From: Conchocele bisecta
Taxonomy: Eukaryota > Mollusca > Bivalvia > Lucinida > Thyasiridae
Direction: 5' to 3'
DNA: 64,000 nucleotides
Assembly (NCBI GenBank): GCA_029237695.1
Contig: CM055265.1
Span: forward strand, 121,659,078 to 121,723,077
Positions 1-8,546 of this stretch are shown one piece after another. The position numbers and the translations under genes were made by a program. The first letter of the stretch is position 1. Each line of letters begins with the position of its first letter. The notes beneath the pieces were generated by a model, which was given only the letters and a program-made list of their open reading frames with translations, was not told where the DNA came from and made no database searches.

Positions 1-783
1 GCTCGAAGACCTTCCATACCCGGGTATAATTCATGTTAATAATAGTTGTATTAATACCTACAGTAGGATATCATTTACAGTGATAGGTACACACTTATAA
101 CATCTTCATAGTTGGTATCGAGAGATACCGGAGCGGAATTATTTTCTCTCCCTACCAGTGTTTATGTGACACAAAAAGCATGCCCATTACAAAAATCACA
201 TTACCTCACCCACTTGGTACTGCATGTATAAAGAAAGGTCGGCAAGAGTATGGCTAATATGGAAAAAGGCCCCCTCGTTTTTGACTCGCACAATACAATA
301 CACATCGGTTAATTTTATGACTTGTGTCTCTGGCAATCGAAAAGGGCATTATTATGTGTGCGAATTTACATTCAAATCGCTGGTTCCAGCCGTTATTCAG
401 TTATGCGAATTGTATATACCCCATATAAAGCGAAATATGCGTGTACGAGAGAATCCTACACATAATCTGAGGTTGTCCGACGTGGATTATTGGTCATATT
501 TGGCTGCTTGCCGATCGCCAGCTCAAACTAATTTCGTGCACCACGACCATATACACTAGACACTCGAACCATACAAAGTTCGTAAATTTTTTATCTTTCG
601 CCGATCTAAAAAAAAATGTTTTTGTTTTCTAATTTAATTGCCTTTAATTCATGATTTGATAACTATCACGATTGCGCCTTCCGGAATCCCGAAACTAGTC
701 CGGCAGCCAAAGGCCGAATTTGGGCTTAACCTTGTTTTGAATAACTTAGTTTTCTGCCTGCGAAATTAATAGAGATTTGATCT
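1..783. other. host intergenic DNA, no gene supported
   Basis: AT-rich non-coding sequence. The first ~28 bases are an inverted copy of a stretch near 39238-39266 (sharing CCTTCCATACCCGGG), so the window opens inside a dispersed repeat. An open frame of 111 codons at 224-559 has no recognisable domain and no coding-like composition; I do not call it a gene. Confidence 0.5.
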
Positions 784-1190
784 GTGGGTGGCATGTGGGA
801 GCAGGCGATGGGTAATTTAATGATCGGGGTTCATCCTTACCGGAATTTCGACTGGAGACCTGGTTTGGCCCTCACATACGTCTTTGGCATTTTGTATGTG
901 ACAGTTGAATCTGGGTATACCCCCTATGTGAGTATTACGATTATTCGAAATCCTATTTTAGGGACGGTGCCAAGTGACTTTAGTGTGGTATGTACCTGGC
1001 ACCAGGGGTCAGGTTGTTCTAATTTCAGGGCTGAATATATTTTTCCTTGATGTAAATATTCCGAACTGATTTTGGGATTTTCCACCCAATGCAGCATGTT
1101 AAAACGGGATCGAACCCGTTTGCCCGGCCTCACATGACCTTAGCTGTTGATAGGCCGTTAAACACCAATAAATAAACAAATAAACAACAT
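784..1190 (-). repeat. dispersed repeat, family R1 copy 1
   Basis: Reverse-oriented copy of a repeat that also occurs at 30262-30480 (partial) and 35460-35870. On the minus strand it begins with a GTTT/TTGTTTATT run, then GGTGTTTAACGGCCTATCAA, a 'GGGTTCGATCCCGT' box-B-like stretch, and ends near GATCGGGGTTCATCC. The box-B-like motif suggests a tRNA-related SINE or a LINE tail, but no clear A box is seen. Confidence 0.75.
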
Positions 1191-1599
1191 ATTTGATCTA
1201 CTTACCATGGATTTCAAAACAAGTTTATAATACTGCATTCAAATATTTTTTACAAACCTCCGATTTTTACAGACGACTTATATATACATGTAATTGTATG
1301 TACATTTGGGTTCAGAAATATGATACAAATCTGCATTTAAATATTTTTACTAATCTATTTCATCACATTCTAAGCATATCTGAGACACAGTGTGGGTCAA
1401 TCACAGAGATTTGCACGTTGCGCCTTATCCGGGGGGGGGGGGGGGGATCCGGGGGGGGGATTTGCAGGTGTAGTATTAGTTAGCGAACAGTAATTCCTGC
1501 AATATACTCCGGTACTGTCCGACGGTACAGGGGTAGACTTCAAGAGTTACTGTTCGAAACTAATGAAGTATACACATACACCACTCCACGTCCACCCAG
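1191..1599. other. non-coding stretch with poly-G runs
   Basis: No gene seen. Two G homopolymers (about 1431-1446 and 1451-1459) separated by ATCC make this segment prone to sequencing error. Confidence 0.5.
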
Positions 1600-1857
1600 G
1601 TGTTCTGCGTGCACGGGACAGACCCGACGCCGTACCTACAGTGTATCTTCGACGTGAACGACTGCGCCACCAGCATGTACGTGCGCGGCGACGACATGCA
1701 CAATTTCCCTGCCCGAGACCTGACCGAGTCGCTGATGCCCGTCCAGTTCCTGCCATACACGCAGTCCGTCTCCTCCACGAAGATCAGGAATGACGTGTAC
1801 AACGCCTCGCAGTACGGGCCCCACGTCAGCCATGATGATGACGTCATGTTCTATTGA
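1600..1857 (+). CDS. candidate 3'-terminal exon of an unidentified host gene
   Basis: A GC-rich open frame of 85 codons stands out sharply from its AT-rich surroundings. It is preceded by a pyrimidine-rich tract ending CCACCCAG at 1599, a good splice acceptor, and ends in TGA at 1855-1857. Third positions are mostly G or C, as in a constrained exon. The peptide has three cysteines near its start (FCVHG, LQCIF, NDCAT) and ends VSHDDDVMFY; I do not recognise the family. There is no in-frame ATG at the start, so it should be joined to an exon to the left, outside or at the edge of this window. An exon of a pseudogene is the alternative. Confidence 0.5.
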   Translation: MFCVHGTDPTPYLQCIFDVNDCATSMYVRGDDMHNFPARDLTESLMPVQFLPYTQSVSSTKIRNDVYNASQYGPHVSHDDDVMFY

Positions 1858-2432
1858 TGTGATGTCTTATAGGAGGTGTTTATGTTCATCTATTGCCACA
1901 GTATGTGACACCATTGAACGTAACCTGAATGCCCCGTCTGTAACGCAGGGCGACTTAAGTCTGACGTTGCTCCGTGTTACAGACAGACACTTTGAAAGTA
2001 GTTCTGTGAAAAAACATTTTGGAGCAAAAATATTGAAACTGTCACAGTATGTTTAGACATGATTTTTTATTGAAAACGTTTAAATTTTCAAAACAATAAG
2101 ACGACGACCGAAAAATGCATGGAATACATGGCACATGGCAAAATTGCACCCCCCAATAAACAACAAATTCACAACGCGAACGTAGAAACGTGCCTTGTAA
2201 CTTGTAAAAAATATATCCTCGGCGAATTTTAGGGGGGGGGGCGCCCCCCTGAATCCGCCCATGATGTGTATGCTATTTGGCACTATTTATTGGTGAAGTA
2301 ATATGAAAACTAAATGAGGGACTTGTCCAATTATAAATCCGTTCATGAATGTCCACTTAATAAGTTTAATAAGAGTATGTTTCTTCTTTTTTCTAAAGTT
2401 TGCAGGTTTGAAGAAGTTTTTAGCATAAATTT
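1858..2432. other. host DNA left of the Polinton
   Basis: No gene seen. Around 2227-2270 is a 'TTTTAGGGGGGGG...CCTGAATCCGCCCATGA' stretch that recurs near 31519-31570, the end of a hAT-like MITE family (related end CAGGGGCGGATCCAGGAT at 39464). Confidence 0.5.
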
Positions 2433-2437
2433 ACCTT
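2433..2437. repeat. target-site duplication, left
   Basis: ACCTT abuts the left terminus and is repeated at 17769-17773 directly after the right terminus. If the last T of the right terminus is shared, the duplication is TACCTT (6 bp), the size usual for Polintons. Confidence 0.85.
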
Positions 2438-2504
2438 AGTAGTATATAGGGAGTCAAAATGATACCACCTAACGGTGGTATCATTTTCACCCCTATATAC
2501 TACC
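2438..2504. other. terminal hairpin in left TIR
   Basis: The left arm 2438-2469 pairs with 2474-2504 (stem of about 31 bp, one mismatch and one bulge, loop TAAC). The same structure occurs at 17702-17768. A hairpin end would suit protein-primed or self-primed replication of a linear DNA genome; the role is inferred. Confidence 0.75.
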
Positions 2505-2721
2505 ACCACCACCCCCGAAAAAACACCGTGTTCGTCCAATAGCACAAACTGGTCACCAACACAAAAAACGTGACAATTGGTGTCATAATACAGCACGTAT
2601 TTTTCACTGCCAATTGAACAGATAAAACTATACTAATAAAAAGGATTTATTTTCATCCCGTTGTCATATTTATTTTTCAACACGGCATTTTCCTCCTCCA
2701 CTATAGCTAATTTATTTCTAC
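2438..2721 (+). repeat. Polinton left terminal inverted repeat
   Basis: 284 bp, matching the reverse complement of 17488-17768 with a few substitutions and small indels, until the two diverge after ...AATTTATTTCTAC. The outermost 67 bases (2438-2504) are themselves self-complementary around a TAAC loop at 2470-2473. Confidence 0.95.
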
Positions 2722-2771
2722 CGGATACGTTTTTCTACGAAGAAACGGAAGAAATTAGTGATTTATTTGAA

Positions 2772-3065
2772 TCAAATCTTCCATATGAAGAACAATTTTA
2801 TTCTGAGTTTTTTCTCCCCCAATAGGTTTAATTTATCTTGAAGATCAGCAACTAACTCTACCAACTCTAGTCTACCACGTTCCCCCCTAGCCACAGGGCA
2901 GCGTAGTTGCTTATGTCTACAAAGAGTTTGGGCACTAACGAACTTACAGGGGCATCTGGGGCATTGAAATTGTGGGGCGACACAAGGAAACTTTCTACGT
3001 CTCGATATATGTCTTCGTAGATAGTCTTTACAAGCAAAAGTCTTACAACAAGTAGCACACTCCAT
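2772..3065 (-). CDS. small C2HC zinc-finger protein
   Basis: 97-residue protein with two zinc-finger-like units of C-x2-C-x12-H-x(4-8)-C type: C3/C6/H19/C28 and C35/C38/H51/C56, each with the FxCxxxLxRH spacing of classical fingers but a cysteine in place of the last histidine. A short charged helix (LELVELVADLQDKLNLLGE) follows. It is transcribed away from pPolB, with 116 bp between the two starts, so the genes probably share a control region. Small zinc-finger proteins beside a TIR are common in Polintons, and a regulatory or end-binding role is possible. Function is not known. Confidence 0.7.
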   Translation of the reverse strand: MECATCCKTFACKDYLRRHISRRRKFPCVAPQFQCPRCPCKFVSAQTLCRHKQLRCPVARGERGRLELVELVADLQDKLNLLGEKKLRIKLFFIWKI

Positions 3066-3181
3066 TTTTTTTTTATATATATATGTATATGTCTATGTTT
3101 AATTGGACATGAAAAACATCATGTGTAAATTTTTCATGTCCAATTGAACAGATAAATCTCATAGGTTATATTACAGAAAAT
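3066..3181. promoter_or_regulatory. divergent control region with TIR-like inverted repeat
   Basis: Between the divergent zinc-finger and pPolB starts. It contains an AT-rich run (TATATATATATGTATATG at about 3073-3090) and a long inverted repeat: AATTGGACATGAAAAA (about 3101-3116) facing TTTTTCATGTCCAATT (about 3130-3145). The right arm plus its continuation CAATTGAACAGATAAA matches the TIR sequence at 2600-2626 and its mirror at 17579-17604. This looks like a binding site shared by ends and promoter. Confidence 0.6.
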
Positions 3182-4309
3182 ATGATAACGCCAGAAATCG
3201 AAAGTTTGAGAAGAGAAGCCGAATCTCTAGGGATTACTTATAGTAAACGGTTGAGAGTTAGGGGGTTGACAAATCTTATAAACTCCACAAAGAATGAGGC
3301 GTTTATGAAGCGGTTTACCCGCGCCCACAAACGAGGAGCCTTTAAAGACCTGTCACTAGCGGAGGAAGTAGGTAACAGAATTCAAAAAGAAAGTATTGCG
3401 GGGTTAAGGGCTAGCGTAATCAAACCTTCAGTCACAAATAATTTGTCCCAAATTAGACGCCAAAATAATAAGAAAAAATCTATCGTTAGCGCGATAGTGG
3501 AAAAAGGTGAAGAAATATTGGGGGCTCACGATGAAACATTGGAAAAGGTAGAAAAGGGAAGACGGGTAGTTGCATTATCCTTTCGTAAAAACATTGACAT
3601 CAACGAGTCTGAACGCATGTCCGATAAAATCGCTCCGTATCTAACAACAAATTTTTATTTGAGATATTCATATTCTTACAAGCTAGAACATATGGAGGAA
3701 ACTAAAAATGGAAAACCTAAAACTATAATATTTCACAAAAATCTCGGTGGTAGCGAACCACTATCATCAATGAAAACCGTTAAAAAATGGTTGTCAGATA
3801 AGGAGCAAACACGAATAATGTCCGATAAAATAGACAGACCGAATACAAAGTGGAAGTTTGTAAGACGGGTAGAGGTTTTTGTAAAGTTAATACAGGGCAG
3901 TAGGGGAATAGAATTGGGACTACAATTCAAAGAATTAGCGGGAGGAGAACTTCCAGAATGGTTGAGGAATAGAAAAGGTATGTATTCTTTAGATAAGTAT
4001 AATGACGATCTTTGTCTGTTCAGGTGTCTAGCTATGCACCTTGATAAAAAGATCAGACCCGACAGATGCACGGACAAGGCGAAAGAACTTAGTAAACAAT
4101 ATATCGGTAGTAATGAGGTTTCACCAATTCCTTTTTCCGATCTGAAAAAGGTTGAAGAGTTTTTTAAAATTGGTATAGAAGTATATCAACCCACCAAATG
4201 TGACGTATGGTGGTTGAAAAAGGTACCAGCGCACTATGATGCAATAGGTAATAAACCAATGACAATAGGACTGTTTAATAATCACGCATTTCTGATAAAA
4301 AAACCTTAA
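3182..4309 (+). CDS. pPolB N-terminal segment, OTU-like
   Basis: Open frame of 375 codons ending in an early TAA. The last third has the arrangement of an OTU-type cysteine protease fold: an acidic residue followed by a cysteine block (NDDLCLFRCLA) and a late histidine (NNHAFLI) about 90 residues on. OTU-like regions at this position are known from Polinton polymerases. Whether it is active cannot be read here. The frame change lies in a 7-A run at 4297-4303; the reading then continues in another frame with no gap in similarity. Confidence 0.85.
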   Translation: MITPEIESLRREAESLGITYSKRLRVRGLTNLINSTKNEAFMKRFTRAHKRGAFKDLSLAEEVGNRIQKESIAGLRASVIKPSVTNNLSQIRRQNNKKKSIVSAIVEKGEEILGAHDETLEKVEKGRRVVALSFRKNIDINESERMSDKIAPYLTTNFYLRYSYSYKLEHMEETKNGKPKTIIFHKNLGGSEPLSSMKTVKKWLSDKEQTRIMSDKIDRPNTKWKFVRRVEVFVKLIQGSRGIELGLQFKELAGGELPEWLRNRKGMYSLDKYNDDLCLFRCLAMHLDKKIRPDRCTDKAKELSKQYIGSNEVSPIPFSDLKKVEEFFKIGIEVYQPTKCDVWWLKKVPAHYDAIGNKPMTIGLFNNHAFLIKKP

Positions 4310-4370
4310 AAACCTATCTAAAATTTACGCCTGCGATAATTGCAAGCAGAAATTCACGAAAGCGAGTAAT

Positions 4371-4760
4371 ATGAAGAGACACGGACCAACATGTATGAGA
4401 GGTGAGACAAAAGTAATATGTGATGGTAATTATTTAGAGCGCCCGCGTTCGTCGTTCGAGAAAGCGTTCTACCCAAAAGGTTCTAACAGTTATGGTGCGA
4501 TCGATTGGATGCACTCTGTGGAAAAGCGGGAGGGAATTCACATTCACCACGAACAGTGCGGACACGGAGGTGAAAGATGGATTTTAGGAGCTCCGGTAGA
4601 TGGATACTGTCCAGAAACCAATACCGTATATCAATACCACGACTGTTACTGGCACGGGTGTGAGATTCATGCAAAGCATAAAAAAGAAGAACGCGCATCC
4701 ACAATGAGAAGAGATAAAGTTATTAGAAAAAGCAAAGAATTCAACCTAGTAGTTATGTGA
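4371..4760 (+). CDS. pPolB middle segment, zinc finger and nuclease-like
   Basis: Open frame of 129 codons; the zinc finger before it (CDNC...MKRHGPTC) begins at 4332 in the same frame, upstream of the first ATG. The stretch around 4597-4674 (DGYCPETNTVYQYHDCYWHGC) recalls the core of Vsr-type very-short-patch repair nucleases (HGCFWHGH); this similarity is by eye only. The frame ends in TGA at 4758-4760, most simply a G-to-A change of a tryptophan codon, and stays open beyond it in the same frame. Confidence 0.75.
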   Translation: MKRHGPTCMRGETKVICDGNYLERPRSSFEKAFYPKGSNSYGAIDWMHSVEKREGIHIHHEQCGHGGERWILGAPVDGYCPETNTVYQYHDCYWHGCEIHAKHKKEERASTMRRDKVIRKSKEFNLVVM

Positions 4761-6941
4761 AAATGCAAATTTCGAAGAACGGGTAAAGATATAAAGATCG
4801 GTTGCGACCCTACTCTTTATCCATATCAGATAGTATACGATTTTGAGGCGTATCTCAACCCAGAATTTAAAACGCTAGGTAATAGTTTAGAGTACGAAGC
4901 TGAGCACGTTCCGGTAAGCGTTAGTACAGGAGATAATTTCTCAGGAACAGTAACTCATATTTGTGATAAAGATCCTGCAAAACTTATAGAAAAATTCGCA
5001 GAAGATTTGAAAGTCAGTGGAAAAGCTAAAAGAGAAGAAGTATGGTCAAGATACGAATTTAATACGGAATATTTACGCGAAAAACAAATCTCCCAGATCG
5101 AACAGTGGATAGAGCAAGTACGGGTTATAGGTTTTAACAGCAGTAAGTACGATATAAACTTAATAAAGAAATATTTAGTAGGTGAACTGTCATCAACAAC
5201 GAAGAAAGTAATGGTTGGAAAAAGGGCGAGCGCGACAATATTTCTATTTACTCCGGAGTTTAGATTTCTTGATGTAATACTTTACCTAGGACCCGGTGTA
5301 AGTTATGATAGTTGGATAAAAGCCTACGACTGCAAAGGACAGAAATCTTTCTTTCCTTACGAGTGGTTCGATTCTACAGACAAGTTGGATTACCCGGGAC
5401 TACCGGATATAGAGAATTGGTATTCCAAACTATCTGGGAAAATGTTACTAGACGAAACGGAATTAAGTAAATGTCGTAGAATTTTCGAAGAAAATAATAT
5501 GAAAACTTTCAGAGATTGGTTGAAATATTATAACGATTTAGATGTAGCACCGTTCCTAGAAGCTGTGGGAAAAATGTGTGAATTTTATAAACACAGGGGT
5601 GTAGATATTTTCAAAGACGCGGTAACACTACCGGGTGTGGCTATACAATATTTATTGAGAGGAACCATTAAAGAACAAAAATCTTCAAAGACGATTATAC
5701 CGGAGGATGCTCTATGCGCACCGAAAGAAGAAACATACAAAATGATGAAAGACGCTCTAGTTGGTGGTCCATCGATAGTATTTACGCGATATGCGGAAGC
5801 CGGTGTTTCAAATATTAGAGTGGGTTCCAAACCTTGCGAGGCTGTTTTGGGGTACGACGCAAACGCGTTATATTTATCTACGTTAAATAAAGAGATGCCG
5901 TGTGGGAGAGAAACTATACACCATATAGATACCCCACATAACCCTAAACTTATTAAAAAATTTAGTAAAAGAGTTTTATCCGGAGACTGGTTTGGGTTTG
6001 CGGAGGTGGATATAGAAGTTCCACGCAACTTAAAAGATAAGTTTTCCGAAATGTCTCCACTTTTTATAAACAGAGAAGTAGAGGTTGATGAAGTTCCCGC
6101 GCACATGTTAAAATATTTAACAGATACTGGCCGAACTAGAGGAAACGGAAGAAAATTGGTGAGATCTATGTCGGCCACTAAAGTATTGCTGTACGCGCCA
6201 CTGTTGAAATGGTATTTAAAACACGGCCTAGAAATAAAGGGAGTTTATCGTGTTATAGATTATATTAGTTGTAAACCCTTCGAATGGTTCGCTAAAGAAG
6301 CTACAGCCGCAAGACGAACGGGGGATGTAGAACCGAATAAGAAACCGGTGGCCGACATAATGAAATTATTAGGAAACTCGTGTTGCGGAAAAATGAGAGA
6401 GGCAACGGAGAGACATTTAAATACGACATATACGCGAGACGAAACCTGTGTTGACAAAGCATTAAGATCCACGTATTTTGATGATTTGGAAGAGATAGGA
6501 GATGCGTACGAAATATCTTCAAGAAAACCCCGGTGCTCAGTAAAGAGACCATTCCACTGCGGAATAGCGGTTTATCAACTAGCTAAATTGAGAATGTTGG
6601 AATTTTACTACGAATTTCTAGACAAATACCTAAAAAGAGAAGACTTCGAATTAATACAGATGGACACGGATAGTATGTATATAGGAGTTAGTGGAAAAAC
6701 GATAGAGGAATTGATTAGACCTAACTTACTAGACGAGTTTGAAAAAGAAAAAAATAAATGGTTGGCTTGGGATAAATGGAGTAATAGAGAACCAGGACTT
6801 TTCAAAATGGAATTTAGCGGAGATAGGGCGATAGCGTTATCTAGTAAGTGTTATTTCGTAGAAAAATTTAATTCAATTAATAAAAACTCCGCGAAAGGAA
6901 TGTCCAAGAGAACTAACGATTTAAATTGGGATATGATATAA
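4761..6941 (+). CDS. pPolB exonuclease and polymerase segment
   Basis: Open from just after the TGA to 6941, in the same frame as the middle segment; the first ATG in this stretch is at 5007 but the exonuclease I motif DFEAY lies upstream of it, so 5007 is not the true start. All three exonuclease motifs and polymerase motifs A, B and C are present. Motif B reads GNSCCG where the family has GNSxYG, so the conserved tyrosine is replaced by cysteine. Visibly richer in A+T than the structural genes. Confidence 0.9.
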   Translation, partial: KCKFRRTGKDIKIGCDPTLYPYQIVYDFEAYLNPEFKTLGNSLEYEAEHVPVSVSTGDNFSGTVTHICDKDPAKLIEKFAEDLKVSGKAKREEVWSRYEFNTEYLREKQISQIEQWIEQVRVIGFNSSKYDINLIKKYLVGELSSTTKKVMVGKRASATIFLFTPEFRFLDVILYLGPGVSYDSWIKAYDCKGQKSFFPYEWFDSTDKLDYPGLPDIENWYSKLSGKMLLDETELSKCRRIFEENNMKTFRDWLKYYNDLDVAPFLEAVGKMCEFYKHRGVDIFKDAVTLPGVAIQYLLRGTIKEQKSSKTIIPEDALCAPKEETYKMMKDALVGGPSIVFTRYAEAGVSNIRVGSKPCEAVLGYDANALYLSTLNKEMPCGRETIHHIDTPHNPKLIKKFSKRVLSGDWFGFAEVDIEVPRNLKDKFSEMSPLFINREVEVDEVPAHMLKYLTDTGRTRGNGRKLVRSMSATKVLLYAPLLKWYLKHGLEIKGVYRVIDYISCKPFEWFAKEATAARRTGDVEPNKKPVADIMKLLGNSCCGKMREATERHLNTTYTRDETCVDKALRSTYFDDLEEIGDAYEISSRKPRCSVKRPFHCGIAVYQLAKLRMLEFYYEFLDKYLKREDFELIQMDTDSMYIGVSGKTIEELIRPNLLDEFEKEKNKWLAWDKWSNREPGLFKMEFSGDRAIALSSKCYFVEKFNSINKNSAKGMSKRTNDLNWDMI

Positions 6942-7096
6942 AACGAGTACTAAGCGAAACACAGAAAAGAGGTAAAACACATTAATAGAATGTAGCGGCA
7001 AAAATTGAAGATTTAAAATGAAAGACGGCCGTGATGAAAAACGTACTGTCCAACGAAAATTAGGACTAATCGCGTACTACGATAAAAGACGCGTTG

Positions 7097-8155
7097 TTAT
7101 CGGACGGAATTACATACGGAACCCTCTCTAGAAGACCTCTGACGATCCGGGGGTAACTGGGTGTCAGAAGGCACCATAAGAAGTTCTTCGCGAACAAACC
7201 CTCGAGACGGCCCATCATCCAAATAGTAGAGCACGGGCTCATCAGGTTTGGTAATAGATCGATCTAGATGATATACATTGAGAGACCACGGGATCAGTCG
7301 CACAGTCGCGCGGCGGCTGCCACTTTCGAGCTCTCCCGGTTGATAGAGGTAGCAGACGTCAATATCCGATGGAAGCCGTTGCTCCTCTAAACCAACGGGT
7401 CGCCCGCGCGAGACGGCAGAGGGCTCGCTCGTCACCCTTTTAAACTTGATAGCATCTACGGGCTTCTTACCTATCAATCTGGTCACCTCTCCGTTCAGTG
7501 CGGATACCACGGCGGGCAGTCTGGCCACCCACTCGGTCGATCGCGAATGAGGGTCTACAAGTTCTTTAGCGTATTGGTGTCCGAACAGTCTCTCAGCCAG
7601 GGTTCGATTGAAGCGTTCCACGATCCCCTGGTCCCGATGGATGTTGACGCGGCCGCGTCTGATAGAAACTTTGTGCTTAGACAATAGATGAGAGACCACG
7701 CCCATGAACTCGCGGCCGGGATCGACCTGGAGAAGATTCGGCCATTTGAGAGGACTCCTCTTATATATTCGGGAAAGAGCCTCGGCCACCTCCTTAGACT
7801 CTTTCATAGCCAACGGCTCAGCCCCCTTATAGCGACTCGCTACGTCAACGATTGTCAGCGCGTACTTATACGTCTGGCGACCGACGCGATCGTGAGGGAG
7901 AAACAGGAGATCCGCTTGGTGAACTTGGTTCGGCACCGGCACGTCGAATTTCGGGCGCGGAATATTACGAGGCGCGGGTAAATAGATCTGCCAAATGGCC
8001 TGCTTCTTGAGCCATTCCTTGACAGCGTTTTCGGAAACCTTGCTCGCCGCCGCGAGGTTCTTAATGGCCGTGAGTCCCTTCCAGTAGCCGCGTGGGCTAT
8101 AGTACGTATTCACCAGCTTCCGCGTTAGTTTGGTATCAAGTTTGCGCGTGTTCAT
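7097..8155 (-). CDS. Polinton retroviral-type integrase
   Basis: 352 residues, open throughout. It inserts the element into host DNA, giving the 5-6 bp target duplication. An N-terminal helix-turn-helix-like part (SKVSENAVKEWLKKQAIW) precedes the RNase-H-fold core. The acidic triad is visible: D in HQADLLFLP, D in LLQVDPGREF and E in DQGIVERFNRT, the last two 35 residues apart as in DD(35)E integrases. After it comes a small beta-barrel or chromodomain-like end (PVLYYLDDGPSRGFVREELLMVP). The C terminus converges on the pPolB tail. Its start overlaps the next gene on the same strand by 20 bp. No damage is seen. Confidence 0.95.
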   Translation of the reverse strand: MNTRKLDTKLTRKLVNTYYSPRGYWKGLTAIKNLAAASKVSENAVKEWLKKQAIWQIYLPAPRNIPRPKFDVPVPNQVHQADLLFLPHDRVGRQTYKYALTIVDVASRYKGAEPLAMKESKEVAEALSRIYKRSPLKWPNLLQVDPGREFMGVVSHLLSKHKVSIRRGRVNIHRDQGIVERFNRTLAERLFGHQYAKELVDPHSRSTEWVARLPAVVSALNGEVTRLIGKKPVDAIKFKRVTSEPSAVSRGRPVGLEEQRLPSDIDVCYLYQPGELESGSRRATVRLIPWSLNVYHLDRSITKPDEPVLYYLDDGPSRGFVREELLMVPSDTQLPPDRQRSSREGSVCNSVR

Positions 8156-8486
8156 CGTATGCGAAGTATTCTAATATATCGGACAATCTCCAACATGCAC
8201 TCGTCAGCTCGTCCGGTAACTGCGTCGTTAATAATAAACCTTTGTTGGAAGTACAATCACATTTGGAGGTTAAGTTCTGAAGGAACTCGGAGGAATCGAT
8301 TGGAGTTGAGGAGGATTCGAACATCCACTTTGCGAAAAGGGTGGCCGCTTTTCCGTCCTCGCGCCACGTCTCGAGAGAATCTTGGGCCAGACGAATCATA
8401 CTCTTTGCACCAGCTATACGATGTTTTTGGGTTTGGGCAGTGTAGCCTACATCGATCATAGCGTAATAAAGTTCGTCAACTAACAT
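8136..8486 (-). CDS. hypothetical Polinton protein, 116 aa
   Basis: Unrecognised. It is mostly helical, with a leucine/alanine-rich start (LVDELYYAMIDVGY) and a pair CDC at about residue 77. It begins 60 bp after the end of the membrane gene cluster, downstream of a TATATATATATTTATAAA stretch at 8491-8508, and its end overlaps the integrase start by 20 bp, which supports it being a real gene cotranscribed with integrase. A small control or virion protein is possible; nothing in the sequence decides. Confidence 0.6.
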   Translation of the reverse strand: MLVDELYYAMIDVGYTAQTQKHRIAGAKSMIRLAQDSLETWREDGKAATLFAKWMFESSSTPIDSSEFLQNLTSKCDCTSNKGLLLTTQLPDELTSACWRLSDILEYFAYDEHAQT

Positions 8487-8546
8487 CGTTCTATATATAT
8501 ATTTATAAAAAAAAAAAAATTAAAATAATTATTAATTTTGTAAAAT
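8487..8546 (-). promoter_or_regulatory. AT-rich spacer, likely promoter of the integrase unit
   Basis: A nearly pure A/T spacer with TATATATATATTTATA and a run of 12 A between the 143-aa gene and the 116-aa gene. It is the only sizeable gap in this part of the minus-strand cluster, so it probably separates two transcription units. Confidence 0.4.

Larger units (their letters stand above)
3182..7131 (+). pseudogene. Polinton protein-primed DNA polymerase B, broken
   Basis: Polymerase that would copy the linear element from its ends. In order: a lysine-rich start; an OTU-like region (NDDLCLFRCLAMH near residues 274-286, NNHAFLI near 367); a C2HC zinc finger (4332-4394); a region with VDGYCPETNTVYQYHDCYWHGC; 3'-5' exonuclease motifs DFEAY (about 4839), NSSKYD (about 5140) and YYNDLD (about 5527); polymerase motif A YDANALYLS (about 5854), motif B KLLGNSCCGK (about 6361) and motif C MDTDSMY (about 6661). 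Breaks: a frame change in the A-run at 4297-4303, an in-frame TGA at 4758-4760 where the family has tryptophan, and a tail scattered over other frames after 6941 but still readable to 7131 (KLGLIAYYDKR). Total span equals about 1,300 codons, normal for the family. The tail overlaps the convergent integrase gene by 35 bp. Confidence 0.93.

Noticed and set aside
224..559. 111-codon open frame
   Set aside because: No recognisable domain, AT-rich and repeat-like neighbourhood, no splice or promoter support.
7688..7981. 97-codon plus-strand frame inside integrase
   Set aside because: Antisense shadow of the integrase gene.
8136..8486. Adenain-like protease as identity of the 116-aa protein
   Set aside because: No His/Cys catalytic pattern of that family is visible and it is too short.
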